Position numbers and translations under genes: made by a program. The notes under the pieces were generated by a model. It did not search any database, was not told the origin of the DNA, and worked only from the letters and a program-made list of their open reading frames with translations. 64,000 bases of DNA from Neobacillus niacini (GTDB lineage: Bacteria; Bacillota; Bacilli; Bacillales; Cytobacillaceae): NCBI RefSeq assembly GCF_023715785.1, contig NZ_JAMBOX010000013.1, positions 1 through 64,000 on the forward strand, written 5' to 3'. Positions 7,994 to 16,618 of this stretch are shown one piece after another. How positions within the stretch are numbered: the stretch's first letter is position 1; the number at the start of each line of letters is the position of its first letter.

Positions 7994-8900
7994 TCCTGTT
8001 GTGGAATTGAAACATGTCACAAAAGTAATCAAAGGGAAAAAAATCATTGATGATTTAAGCTTCACGATTGAAGAGGGCGAAGTATTCGGCTTTTTAGGGC
8101 CAAATGGGGCTGGGAAAACCACGACCATCCGGATGATGGTCGGCCTGATGGGGATCACGTCTGGCGAAATCTTGATTTGCGGTAAGAATGTGGAAAAGGA
8201 ATTTGAGGATGCACTAAAAAATATTGGCGGGATTGTCGAAAACCCTGAGTTATACAAATTTTTAACCGGGTATCAAAATTTGATGCAATATGCCCGGATG
8301 ATGAAGGGCATTTCCAAGCAGAAAATTGATGAAGTCGTGGACTTTGTTGGGTTGAAAGACCGAATTCATGATAAAGTGAAAACTTACTCGCTTGGAATGC
8401 GGCAGAGGCTGGGATTGGCCCAAAGCCTGCTTCATGACCCGAAGGTGATGATTCTTGATGAACCGACCAACGGTCTTGACCCGGCGGGAATACGAGAGAT
8501 TCGTGATCATTTGAAAAAATTGACGAAGGAAAAAGGGATGTCCGTCATTGTCTCCAGCCATCTGTTAGCGGAAATGGAAATGATGTGCGACCGCATCGCG
8601 ATCATTCAACACGGAAAGCTCGTTGACATCCAAAAGGTTCACGACTTTAAGCAGGAAGAGAAACAGAAATATTTCTTCGAACTAGATTTAAGTACGATCA
8701 CATCCCTTAAAAACCTGGATTTATCCTATGAAAAAGTGGAAAATGGGATTGAAATCGAGCTGGAAAAACAAGACGTCCCAAGTATGATTCAATTGTTCGT
8801 CGAAAAAGGTATTCGTATTTTTGAAGTGAAACCAATTGCCAAATCGTTAGAGGAGCGTTTCTTAGAAGTCACAACCGAGGGAGAGAAGGTTCATGCATAA
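7986..8900 (+). CDS. ABC transporter ATP-binding protein (BcrA-like)
   Basis: A 304-residue ATPase with Walker [10 protein letters not shown], signature [12 protein letters not shown], Walker [14 protein letters not shown] and the H-loop [11 protein letters not shown]-terminal extension of about 80 residues is typical of BcrA/CcmA-type drug and lantibiotic immunity ATPases. It overlaps the permease at 8893 by 8 bp, so these two form the second transporter of the operon. Expression is presumably under the YtrA-type regulator two genes upstream. Confidence 0.92.
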   Translation: MSSPVVELKHVTKVIKGKKIIDDLSFTIEEGEVFGFLGPNGAGKTTTIRMMVGLMGITSGEILICGKNVEKEFEDALKNIGGIVENPELYKFLTGYQNLMQYARMMKGISKQKIDEVVDFVGLKDRIHDKVKTYSLGMRQRLGLAQSLLHDPKVMILDEPTNGLDPAGIREIRDHLKKLTKEKGMSVIVSSHLLAEMEMMCDRIAIIQHGKLVDIQKVHDFKQEEKQKYFFELDLSTITSLKNLDLSYEKVENGIEIELEKQDVPSMIQLFVEKGIRIFEVKPIAKSLEERFLEVTTEGEKVHA

Positions 8901-9843
8901 TCTCATTGTAAATGAATGGATCAAAATATTTAAACGTCCCGGCACCCATGTGATGATTGGCCTGCTGGTTCTCGCCATCATCGGTACAGGGACATTAACC
9001 AAAATCTATGGCGGCAATCAAGAGGCTAATCCTCAATGGGAACAGCAATTACAGCAGCGGATTGCAGAGGATCAAAAGCAAATAACCGAGCTGCCCTCCA
9101 CAGCCGTTACGTATAAGAAAAATTTAGAAAGGCAAATTGCCCTTAATCAATACCGGTTGGACCATAACATACCACCTGATACAAAGTACACGGGGTGGTC
9201 ATTTATCAAAGAAAGCATGGCACTTATATCGTTTGCAGGTTTATTCACGATTATTGTGGCCGCGGGGATTGTCGCCAGTGAGTTTAGCTGGGGAACGGTC
9301 AAGCTGCTATTGATTCGGCCGATCAAACGATCCAAAATTCTCTTATCTAAATATTTCACGGTCATCTTATTTGGCCTGCTGATGTTGACGATTTTGTTTG
9401 GCGGTGCCGCCATTTTCGGATTTGCTTTATTTGGAACGGGTGACGTCAGCCAAGTGCATCTTGCCTACTCCAATGGGAGTGTTATCGAGCAAAATATGCT
9501 CCTCTATTTGATCAAGACGTATTTCTTGTCATCCATTGATGTCATCATGATTACGACCATGGCCTTTATGATTTCCGCTGTATTCAGAAACAGTTCGTTG
9601 GCAGTCGGCTTATCCATTTTCCTGTTATTAATGGGTGGACAAATCACCACGTTAATTGCATCACGGTATGAGTGGGCAAAATATATTTTATTTGCGAATA
9701 CAAACCTAACCCAATATTTCGATGGCGTCCCATTGGTTGAAGGCATGACTGTAGGCTTTTCCATAATCATGCTGCTGATTTACTTCTTCGTCTTTCAACT
9801 ATTGGCTTTTGGCGTATTTACAAAGAGAGATGTCGCAGCGTAA
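8893..9843 (+). CDS. ABC-2 type transporter permease
   Basis: A 316-residue membrane protein. It has one N-terminal transmembrane helix (about residues 19-36), then an extracytoplasmic loop of about 70 residues rich in Q and E, then five further helices from about residue 105. The ASEFSWGTVKLLLIRPIKRSKILLSK stretch after the second helix is typical of ABC-2 permeases of the bacitracin-export group. It partners with the BcrA-like ATPase immediately upstream. A terminator follows, closing the operon. Confidence 0.88.
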   Translation: MHNLIVNEWIKIFKRPGTHVMIGLLVLAIIGTGTLTKIYGGNQEANPQWEQQLQQRIAEDQKQITELPSTAVTYKKNLERQIALNQYRLDHNIPPDTKYTGWSFIKESMALISFAGLFTIIVAAGIVASEFSWGTVKLLLIRPIKRSKILLSKYFTVILFGLLMLTILFGGAAIFGFALFGTGDVSQVHLAYSNGSVIEQNMLLYLIKTYFLSSIDVIMITTMAFMISAVFRNSSLAVGLSIFLLLMGGQITTLIASRYEWAKYILFANTNLTQYFDGVPLVEGMTVGFSIIMLLIYFFVFQLLAFGVFTKRDVAA

Positions 9844-9952
9844 TGATGCCTGGGGAACCGTCTCTGGCCGTTTTCCAACCCCTATTGACGGCGGTCAATC
9901 ATATAAATATTAAAATATAATGTAAACCAAAAGCGTTCCACAGTCTATGTAA

Positions 9953-9989
9953 AAGGTCCCTGACGATTCTAGCATCAGGGACCTTTTTG
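9953..9989 (+). terminator. Terminator between convergent operons
   Basis: AAGGTCCCTGA pairs with TCAGGGACCTT (11 bp), followed by TTTTT. It lies between the ABC operon and the convergent RpiR gene and could act in both directions. Confidence 0.88.
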
Positions 9990-10040
9990 CCAAGACAGCA
10001 CCATCCAGTCAGTGATGAGTCAATCTAAATAAAAGACAAT

Positions 10041-10889
10041 CTAATGTTTCCTAGGCAGTATCTCCTTATATATTTTGCGCAGTTCACTTAGTTTTTCTAA
10101 ATTACGAAGTGATTGTTGCTCTAGGTATTGGCCAATCCCTAGAATAAAATTTTCAACTAAAAATGTTGGCGCAATCATCGAATGAAACTCCCATAATTCG
10201 CCACGATTCGTATAGAAGATATAATCGCCTTCGTCTTGAAAATCAGAAATGAGCAGATCAGTAATGATGATGGTTTTATAGTTTACTCTCTTCGCATAAT
10301 CCAGAAGCACAAAGGCTTCAGGTGTCATGGCCACAAAACCGAATAAGAAGATCACATCTTCCTTTTGAATGTGCATGAGCGATTCAAATAATTCCTGTCC
10401 ATTTTTCTGAAGGATCTCAATATCTAACCCAAATCGATCTAGACGATGTTTCATGAGAACAGCAATTCCTTCAGCTGATGCTGGTGCGTGAATGTATAGT
10501 TTTCTACAATTGGACATAAGGGTAATAGCTTCTTTGAATTGTTCAGAATCCAATTCTTCTAACGTATTTAGAATTTGATTGTTAGAAATTGCTAGTAAGT
10601 GTTCATGAATGCTTAATTGCTGATTTTGGATTTGTTCTAACGAATTTTTTAATTTTTTCTGCGGTGAAAGCTGCTCCTTTTCCAATATAGCAGCTTTAAA
10701 AGCTTTAAAGTTTTCATAGCCAATCTTTCTCCAAAATCGCGAAATAGTGGCATTGCTAACCCGTAGTTCATTTGCCAGCTCAGTTTCGGAATAATATAAA
10801 ATTCGTTCCCCGCTTTTCTCGATAAAATCAGCAATCCGCTTTTGACTTGACGTCAGTTCAGGAACATCCCAATTAAAAATCAAATTCAT
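10041..10889 (-). CDS. MurR/RpiR-family transcriptional regulator
   Basis: A 282-residue protein with an N-terminal RpiR-type helix-turn-helix (about residues 5-78; YSETELANELRVSNATISRFWRKIGYENFKAFK) and a C-terminal SIS phosphosugar-binding domain (about residues 105-250; LYIHAPASAEGIAVLMKHRL). RpiR regulators sense sugar phosphates or related metabolites. It is transcribed divergently from an ECF transporter and PHP phosphoesterase operon 150 bp away, so it is the likely local regulator. Its ATG is preceded by AGGAGGAG. The effector is unknown. Confidence 0.9.
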   Translation of the reverse strand: MNLIFNWDVPELTSSQKRIADFIEKSGERILYYSETELANELRVSNATISRFWRKIGYENFKAFKAAILEKEQLSPQKKLKNSLEQIQNQQLSIHEHLLAISNNQILNTLEELDSEQFKEAITLMSNCRKLYIHAPASAEGIAVLMKHRLDRFGLDIEILQKNGQELFESLMHIQKEDVIFLFGFVAMTPEAFVLLDYAKRVNYKTIIITDLLISDFQDEGDYIFYTNRGELWEFHSMIAPTFLVENFILGIGQYLEQQSLRNLEKLSELRKIYKEILPRKH

Positions 10890-10910
10890 CTCCTCCTATA
10901 TAAAAGTTTA

Positions 10911-11009
10911 TCACAAAATGAAAAAATTCTTACATAAATTAATTTGTGAAAAATTATTACAGATTCATAACATTCATTTAATGGGTAATTTACAATCCCT
11001 CCATATAAT
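10911..11009 (+). promoter_or_regulatory. Divergent control region with widely spaced inverted repeat and -10 element
   Basis: TCACAAA at 10911-10917 and TTTGTGA at 10943-10949 form an inverted repeat with a 25-bp AT-rich centre, suited to two half-sites on one DNA face. TATAAT at 11004-11009 is the likely -10 of the transporter operon. Binding by the adjacent RpiR protein is a guess from position only. Confidence 0.4.
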
Positions 11010-11041
11010 GAAAGTGATAATTGATAAAGGGGAGAATTACT

Positions 11042-11917
11042 TTGATAACAAAACCGTATGAATTAACGCAGTCTCAAAAAATGATGGTTTTTATTCTGTC
11101 GATGTGTCTTTACGGATTAAGTAACATGTTTACCGAACTTGTACCATCTGTTAATGTAGGTCCAATTGAATTGTCGATTGATGCATTTGCATTTATTCCT
11201 TTAACCCTCTGTATTCTGTTCCATCCGGTATATGCGGCAATTGGCGCTTCTACAGGAGAGTTGATTTTTGGTGAATTAATGCTTGGTCAATTTGGCGGCA
11301 TTGGTGAAGTTGAGAAGTTTATCTTGTTCTCTCTTGGTATGTGTATCGGAGGCATGATTGTACGTGATCCGAAGAAAATCTCACAGGTTGCGGTAGGGGC
11401 AATTGTCGGTTATGGTGTATTCCTTGTCTTTGCTACAATTGTTGATATTTTAAAGGTTGTTATTGGTGTTGAGGATTTCGAAGCTGTTCCAGGGTTGGCT
11501 GAAAGTATTTTTGTTGTTGAAGGTGTTGAATTTTTAACAGATCTTATCTTCTCGGGGACTTTATTTGTTTTACTTCCAACCATTTACTTAGTGCCACGAT
11601 TATACGGAAAAATGGAGCCGTTATTAGGAATGAAACCACGTAATAACAAAGTGAGTATTTCATTGAATAAGATTATTACGCCTAAATTTGTAGTAACTGG
11701 TCTTGTTTTAGCTGTAATTGCTTTTGGTGCAGAAGTATTATCTGAATCAGATGTTGAATTTGCAGTGTGGGAACCGGAATTTGTTGATATGTATGGAAAT
11801 CAATTTATTTGGATTATTATTGGTGTTGCTGCAGTATGTTCGCTTGCTATCATTTTATTTATGTTGAAAAAAGGGAAAGAAGCCAGTTCAGGAGAGGAAA
11901 TAAATGATGCACTCTAA
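11042..11917 (+). CDS. ECF transporter substrate-binding (S) component, unknown substrate
   Basis: A 291-residue polytopic protein with six or seven hydrophobic segments, acidic rather than basic loops, and a C-terminal extra helix ending KKGKEASS. It is larger than usual S components of about 190 residues. Assignment rests on its own fold-like pattern and on the following genes, a fused EcfA ATPase and EcfT. The substrate cannot be read from the sequence. The start is TTG 11042 with AAGGGGAG seven bases upstream; an earlier in-frame TTG at 11021 precedes the ribosome site and is rejected. Its end overlaps the ATPase gene by 14 bp. Confidence 0.75.
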   Translation: MITKPYELTQSQKMMVFILSMCLYGLSNMFTELVPSVNVGPIELSIDAFAFIPLTLCILFHPVYAAIGASTGELIFGELMLGQFGGIGEVEKFILFSLGMCIGGMIVRDPKKISQVAVGAIVGYGVFLVFATIVDILKVVIGVEDFEAVPGLAESIFVVEGVEFLTDLIFSGTLFVLLPTIYLVPRLYGKMEPLLGMKPRNNKVSISLNKIITPKFVVTGLVLAVIAFGAEVLSESDVEFAVWEPEFVDMYGNQFIWIIIGVAAVCSLAIILFMLKKGKEASSGEEINDAL

Positions 11918-13601
11918 GCCATTAGTGGAAGTAAAAGATGTGTCATTTGAATATCCGGGAAGTGAAACCAGGGTTTTAAATCGGGTGTCATTAACAGTGG
12001 AGGAAGGAGAATTCTTAGCGATTATCGGTGGGAATGGTTCCGGAAAATCAACTCTTTGCAAAACACTGAATGGTCTTATTCCTAAATTTTATGTTGGTGA
12101 GTTTGAAGGAGAGGTCATGGTAGATGGCCTAGATACCTCCAAGCATGATGTTGCTGACCTATCGAAAACAGTTGGGTATGTGTATCAAGATTTTGAAAAT
12201 CAGTTATTGCGTCCCACAGTACTGGATGATGCTTCTTTCGTACCACTAAATTATGGATTACGGGACTTTAAAGAACGTGGAAAATGGGCCCTCGAAGTAA
12301 CCGGGCTTTCCCATTTAGCGAATGCATTTGTATGGCAATTAAGCGGCGGACAAAAACATTTGCTGGCATTGGCAGGGGCCATCGCGATGAAACCAAAATT
12401 ATTAATCGTAGATGAACCCGTTGCCCAGCTTGATCCTCAGCATGCAACACGCATCTATGACGTATTAAAAAAATTAAATGAAGAATATGGCACAACCATT
12501 ATTACGATTGAACATCATACAGAATTTATTGCAGCTTATTGTAACAAAGTCATGCTAATGGATCAGGGGAAAATGGTTTGGAAGAAGGATGTTCGTGAGG
12601 CACTTTGCAGTGTGGATGATTTGGTTACACGCCAAATTCATCCCCCTCAAGTCACAATGGCAGCCTATCATGTCAATCGTGAGGGAAACTATCCGATTAC
12701 CTTGGAGGAAGCGATTGAGCATTTTAGAGGGAGAGTTCCAGCCGTCTATGAACTCCCCTTCCAAACCAAAATCGAAAAAGCGCCTGTTCTCGCCTTACAG
12801 GACATTACGGTACAATATCAAGCGATTCATAAAGAAAAGAAAACGGCGCTGCAAAATCTATCTACTAGGTTGTTTAAAGGAGACAAAATCGCATTAGTCG
12901 GGAATAACGGCTCAGGGAAATCGTCATTGCTAAAGGTCCTAGCAGGAATTGTAAAACCCCAACAGGGAAAAATGGAGTTAGTTGCCAATCAATTACCTAA
13001 CCATTCACCTGAAACTCTTTCAAATCATGTTGCGTATGTGTTTCAAAACCCTGAAGAAATGTTTATCGATGATAGTGTTCGGAAGGAAATAGAGCACTAT
13101 TTAAAAGCAAGAAAGGTTCATGATTATACTAACCAAGTTGACCAAATCTTAGTGGATTTTGATTTAACAGAATTGCAGCATCAGGATGCACGTTTGTTAA
13201 GTGGTGGTCAGCAGCGGCGTGTTTCACTTGCAATCGGAGCGGCAATAAAGCCTTCTGTTATTATTCTCGATGAGCCGACAGCCAATTTGGATATTGCCAC
13301 AAAGAATAAAGTAGTTGCGATGTTGAAAAGGTTAGAATCTCATGTGGATACGATTATTATTGCTACCCACGATATGCAGCTTGTCTCTGAATGGGCAGAG
13401 CGGGTACTTGTTATGAATAATGGACAATTGATTGCAGACGATGCAAGTGAAGTCATTTTTCGAGATGAGGAAATCCTACGACGTGCGGGTCTAGTTCCAC
13501 CTCAAATTATCAAATTGTGCAACGAACTTCATTTCCCGCATTGTCCAACGATTGAATCGTTTGTAGAGTACTGGAATCTTGCAAAAGAGCGAGGTGCGTA
13601 A
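11904..13601 (+). CDS. ECF transporter duplicated ATPase (EcfA-EcfA' fusion)
   Basis: A 565-residue protein with two ABC ATPase domains in tandem. Domain one (about 5-230) has Walker A GGNGSGKST and signature LSGGQ. Domain two (about 290-520) has GNNGSGKSS, LSGGQQRR and Walker B VIILDEPTANLD. Such fused pairs, like YkoD of the thiamine-precursor transporter, supply both nucleotide-binding sites of a group I ECF transporter. It overlaps the S component and is followed two bases later by EcfT, so one operon is certain. A second in-frame ATG at 11907 is an equally good start. Confidence 0.93.
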   Translation: MMHSKPLVEVKDVSFEYPGSETRVLNRVSLTVEEGEFLAIIGGNGSGKSTLCKTLNGLIPKFYVGEFEGEVMVDGLDTSKHDVADLSKTVGYVYQDFENQLLRPTVLDDASFVPLNYGLRDFKERGKWALEVTGLSHLANAFVWQLSGGQKHLLALAGAIAMKPKLLIVDEPVAQLDPQHATRIYDVLKKLNEEYGTTIITIEHHTEFIAAYCNKVMLMDQGKMVWKKDVREALCSVDDLVTRQIHPPQVTMAAYHVNREGNYPITLEEAIEHFRGRVPAVYELPFQTKIEKAPVLALQDITVQYQAIHKEKKTALQNLSTRLFKGDKIALVGNNGSGKSSLLKVLAGIVKPQQGKMELVANQLPNHSPETLSNHVAYVFQNPEEMFIDDSVRKEIEHYLKARKVHDYTNQVDQILVDFDLTELQHQDARLLSGGQQRRVSLAIGAAIKPSVIILDEPTANLDIATKNKVVAMLKRLESHVDTIIIATHDMQLVSEWAERVLVMNNGQLIADDASEVIFRDEEILRRAGLVPPQIIKLCNELHFPHCPTIESFVEYWNLAKERGA

Positions 13602-13602
13602 A

Positions 13603-14421
13603 TTGGAGTTTAGCAAATTTATTCATGAAAAGGTTTCTCTTGAATATATAAAAAATGAGCTTATTAGAACGGCTTATAGTGTTGAGGATAATTTTCTTAC
13701 TAAGCTGGATCCACGCGTATTGCTTGTTTGGTATTGCTACTTTGCCATAGTTCCATGGTTTATTCATAGCCATGTTGTACTTGTAGGCTATTTGATTTTT
13801 ATGGTTTTTCTAACCTATAAAGCAAATGTCAGTCCACTTATTCTAGCAGTACTGGGCCTTGGTCTCTTGAGTGAAATGTTTATTCTCTTCTTGATTTCTC
13901 TATTTTTTGGAGGAAACGTAGAAACAGTGCTGCCTATGTTTTGGCTAAGTATTAAATTAGGTGGAATATCGCTTGCTAGTGTCGCTGTTTTTACAAGTTT
14001 GAATCCGGAAAGATTTAGCGATGCCCTCTTACGAATGGGTTTTCCGGAAAAGTTTTCATTTAGTGTCGCCTATGGATATAGAATTTTGCCGACATTGTTT
14101 GAAGAGTTTCAGCAGATTATATTATCATACCGGCTCCGAGGTCAGGCGCCAACTAAAAACGGGATTTTTTATTTGCGAAAAATAATCTATTTTCTACTAA
14201 TCTTTGTTAAATCCTTTTATCCACTCATGTTGAATACGGCGAAACGTTCCAGAACGACAGTCGAAGCGTTGGAAACAAAAGGTTTTAGTTATGGGGGAAA
14301 TAATCGTGAAATGATTAAGCTGAAAACAAGTTATCTGAAATTTAGTTATATGGATTACTCATTTATTATGATTTCAATCTTTTATTTAATTATTGTTCAT
14401 GCTTTGCATTTTGTCTTATAA
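13603..14421 (+). CDS. ECF transporter transmembrane (T) component EcfT
   Basis: A 272-residue membrane protein with four or five helices and the cytoplasmic coupling region expected of EcfT (LRMGFPEKFSFSVAYGYRILPTLFEEFQQI, then RSRTTVEALETKGFSYGG). The S-R-x-x-T-x-x-E-A and RG-x-A motifs that contact the ATPases are recognisable. It starts at TTG 13603, two bases after the ATPase stop, with GAGGTG six bases upstream. It should link the S component to the fused ATPase in the cytoplasmic membrane. Confidence 0.88.
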   Translation: MEFSKFIHEKVSLEYIKNELIRTAYSVEDNFLTKLDPRVLLVWYCYFAIVPWFIHSHVVLVGYLIFMVFLTYKANVSPLILAVLGLGLLSEMFILFLISLFFGGNVETVLPMFWLSIKLGGISLASVAVFTSLNPERFSDALLRMGFPEKFSFSVAYGYRILPTLFEEFQQIILSYRLRGQAPTKNGIFYLRKIIYFLLIFVKSFYPLMLNTAKRSRTTVEALETKGFSYGGNNREMIKLKTSYLKFSYMDYSFIMISIFYLIIVHALHFVL

Positions 14422-14436
14422 AAGGGAGTGCTTCAA

Positions 14437-15216
14437 TTGAATTTTGATTTTCATACACATGGTAAATTAGCGAAAAAGTTTGATTTCTCGGTGGACTATT
14501 ACATGGAGATGGCAAACCATGCTCTACAGAGTGGGCTTGATGGCGTAGCCTTAACGGAACATTTTAATACGAAAAATTTTCATGAGGTCTATGATACGTT
14601 GGATGCACATTTTCCATATGAAGATGGGCATTACAATATCCAAGGTCTAAAGGTTTTCCCAGGGATGGAAGTGGATATCAAAGAAGTTGGACATATTTTA
14701 TGTATTGGGAACAGACAGGATATCCGTGCTTTGCGAGCAGACTTGAATGACTATACAGAAGAAGGGACATTTATTCCGTTTGAAAAACTATTAAACTTCC
14801 GTCTTTCCTATGACATGCTTGTTATTGGTGCCCATCCTTATCGCGAGAGCACGCCATTAAAGGATTTAGATCCATCTTTATTAAAACAGCTGGATGCATT
14901 TGATTTAAATGGGAAGGATTTGCATACGCGTGGGATAGAAGTAAACTCCATGGATGTGCAGAACTTCGCCGAAAATCTGTCTAAGCCGGTCGTAGGCGGC
15001 AGTGATACCCATCATTTTAAGCAGTTCGGTGCAGTTTACACGGTGCTTGATCAAGAATGCAATACAATTGCTGAATTAAAAGAAGCTGTTATAAATCGAC
15101 AGTTCCATGTTAAAGTCGCTCAGGATTTGCCTGAGAGGGTATCCGAAGCGATTCGCTTAAAAGCAATTGAAAAAGAAAAGCTGAAAAAACTTAGTTTGGA
15201 GATGCGTTTTTCCTAG
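14437..15216 (+). CDS. PHP-domain metal-dependent phosphoesterase
   Basis: A 259-residue PHP-superfamily protein. It has the FDFHTHG motif at the start, DGVALTEHFN (about 40), a glutamate in GMEVDIKEVGH, GAHPYRES and the C-terminal GGSDTHH, together the expected set of metal ligands. PHP proteins hydrolyse phosphate esters such as nucleoside or sugar phosphates. It is the last gene of the ECF operon, suggesting it processes the imported compound. Start TTG 14437 lies eight bases after AAAGGGAG; the overlapping GTG at 14428 is a weaker alternative. The exact substrate is unknown. Confidence 0.82.
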   Translation: MNFDFHTHGKLAKKFDFSVDYYMEMANHALQSGLDGVALTEHFNTKNFHEVYDTLDAHFPYEDGHYNIQGLKVFPGMEVDIKEVGHILCIGNRQDIRALRADLNDYTEEGTFIPFEKLLNFRLSYDMLVIGAHPYRESTPLKDLDPSLLKQLDAFDLNGKDLHTRGIEVNSMDVQNFAENLSKPVVGGSDTHHFKQFGAVYTVLDQECNTIAELKEAVINRQFHVKVAQDLPERVSEAIRLKAIEKEKLKKLSLEMRFS

Positions 15217-15224
15217 TAATCTGC

Positions 15225-15262
15225 AAAAAAAGGTGGCGGGCACCATCCAAGGTGCCCGTTTC
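15225..15262 (-). terminator. Hairpin between convergent ECF operon and mntR-like gene
   Basis: CGGGCACC pairs with GGTGCCCG at 15237-15258. A run of A at 15225-15231 becomes a T run on the minus strand, so it suits the minus-strand manganese operon best. On the plus strand the tail is only GTTTCCT. Confidence 0.75.
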
Positions 15263-15271
15263 CTATTCCCC

Positions 15272-15691
15272 CTATGGGTCAGAAAACTGAGAAAAAGACT
15301 GAACAAGAGATGGATGCTGACAGAAGAATTCGTTTAGCTTTGTAAGTCGATTGATCAAAGCGGGTGGGAGGTTGTATTGAATGGCTTCCAGTTCTTTTCT
15401 TAGTTGGTCTTCCTTTATTCCTATCATTCTTAAGAAATTTAGTAACACATCCTGTTCCTTGACAAGGGTTTGGCCCAGTTGTTTCCCTTCTTCGGTAAGA
15501 TTTAATCTCCCATAGTACTCATATTCCAGCAATCCGAGATTAGCTAATTTCTTCACCATTCGCGTGACAGCCGAACTATTCACCCCAAGCGCCTTGGCAA
15601 CATAGAGGGGAGGGACCCCCTCCATGCAGGCCCCAAGTAAATAGATATGTTTGATATACTGCTTCATGGTAGAAGTCAGCATGTTTTTCAC
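15272..15691 (-). CDS. DtxR/MntR-family regulator lacking canonical metal ligands
   Basis: A 139-residue protein with an N-terminal winged helix (VAKALGVNSSAVTRMVKKLANLGLLEYEYYGRLNLTEEGKQLG) and a helical dimerisation region, close in length to MntR. Aligned by eye with B. subtilis MntR, the metal ligands D8, E11, H77, E102 and H103 correspond here to Q11, K14, Q80, Q105 and Y106; only E99 is kept as E102. It is last in the operon after the Mn/Zn ABC transporter, as TroR is in troABCDR. It may regulate the operon through another signal, or sense metal in another way. Confidence 0.85.
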   Translation of the reverse strand: MKNMLTSTMKQYIKHIYLLGACMEGVPPLYVAKALGVNSSAVTRMVKKLANLGLLEYEYYGRLNLTEEGKQLGQTLVKEQDVLLNFLRMIGIKEDQLRKELEAIQYNLPPALINRLTKLNEFFCQHPSLVQSFSQFSDP

Positions 15692-15736
15692 CTTCTTCTC
15701 GTAAAAATCTTTCCGATATCCATCATTTATAAAACA

Positions 15737-16618
15737 TTACTCCATTGCCGAAGTTTTGACTGGTTTGAGAAATTTGGAAATCAGTCCATGATTCGGTGCG
15801 AAGAGGAAGCTGAATAAGAATAAAATCCCGGTCGCAAACGCCATCGACCCCGATATCGAAGTATCAATCCAGGCTGCGATATAATAGCCAACCACGGCTG
15901 AAATGACCCCAAAACATCCACTTAGCAATACCATCATCGAGAGCCGCTCTGTCCACAGATAAGCCGATGCAGCTGGTGTAATCAACATCGCCACGACCAT
16001 GATCGCTCCAACCGCATCGAACGAGGCAACCGTTGTGATCGAGACTAGACTCATAAATACATAATGCATGAAGAGGACAGGGATTCCCAAACTGGCGGCA
16101 AGCGCAGGATCAAAAGTGGTAATTTTCCATTCTTTATAGAAAGCGATGATGGAAATGAGCACAATCAGAAAAACAAGAGCTAATAACGCAGTTGCTTTGG
16201 GCACTTCCCCGATGATCGGTAATGAAACTTTATCCCAAGGAATGAATGTGATCTCTCCCATTAAAGCATGCTGCACATCCAAGTGGGCGTTCCCGACAAA
16301 CGATTCAATTAAAATCACGCCCAGGGCAAATAACGTGGTAAACACCGTGCCAATGGAAGCATCCTGCGGAACATCAAGTGAATGCAGCCATTGAATGAAC
16401 AATGCTGTCAGGATGCCTGCAAAAATAGCGCCGATCAGCATATGCACCCCACTTAGCTCGCGGGTGATGATAAACGCAATGACAATCCCGAGCAGGACGG
16501 TATGACTGATGGCATCTGCCATCATGGCCATTTTTCTCAAAATCAAAAACACTCCAATGACGCCACAGGACATCCCCACTAATGAGGCAGTGACTAGAAT
16601 CCACGCAGTATAGGTCAT
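15737..16618 (-). CDS. mntD: Mn/Zn ABC transporter permease 2 (MntD-like)
   Basis: A 293-residue permease with eight or nine hydrophobic helices and the ABC-3 family pattern (GVIGVFLILRKMAMMADAISHTVLLGIV, DAVGAIMVVAMLITPAASAYL). It forms the channel of a manganese or zinc importer with the neighbouring permease. Its ATG directly follows the stop of the upstream permease. The operon order SBP, ATPase, permease, permease matches B. subtilis mntABCD. Confidence 0.92.
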   Translation of the reverse strand: MTYTAWILVTASLVGMSCGVIGVFLILRKMAMMADAISHTVLLGIVIAFIITRELSGVHMLIGAIFAGILTALFIQWLHSLDVPQDASIGTVFTTLFALGVILIESFVGNAHLDVQHALMGEITFIPWDKVSLPIIGEVPKATALLALVFLIVLISIIAFYKEWKITTFDPALAASLGIPVLFMHYVFMSLVSITTVASFDAVGAIMVVAMLITPAASAYLWTERLSMMVLLSGCFGVISAVVGYYIAAWIDTSISGSMAFATGILFLFSFLFAPNHGLISKFLKPVKTSAME

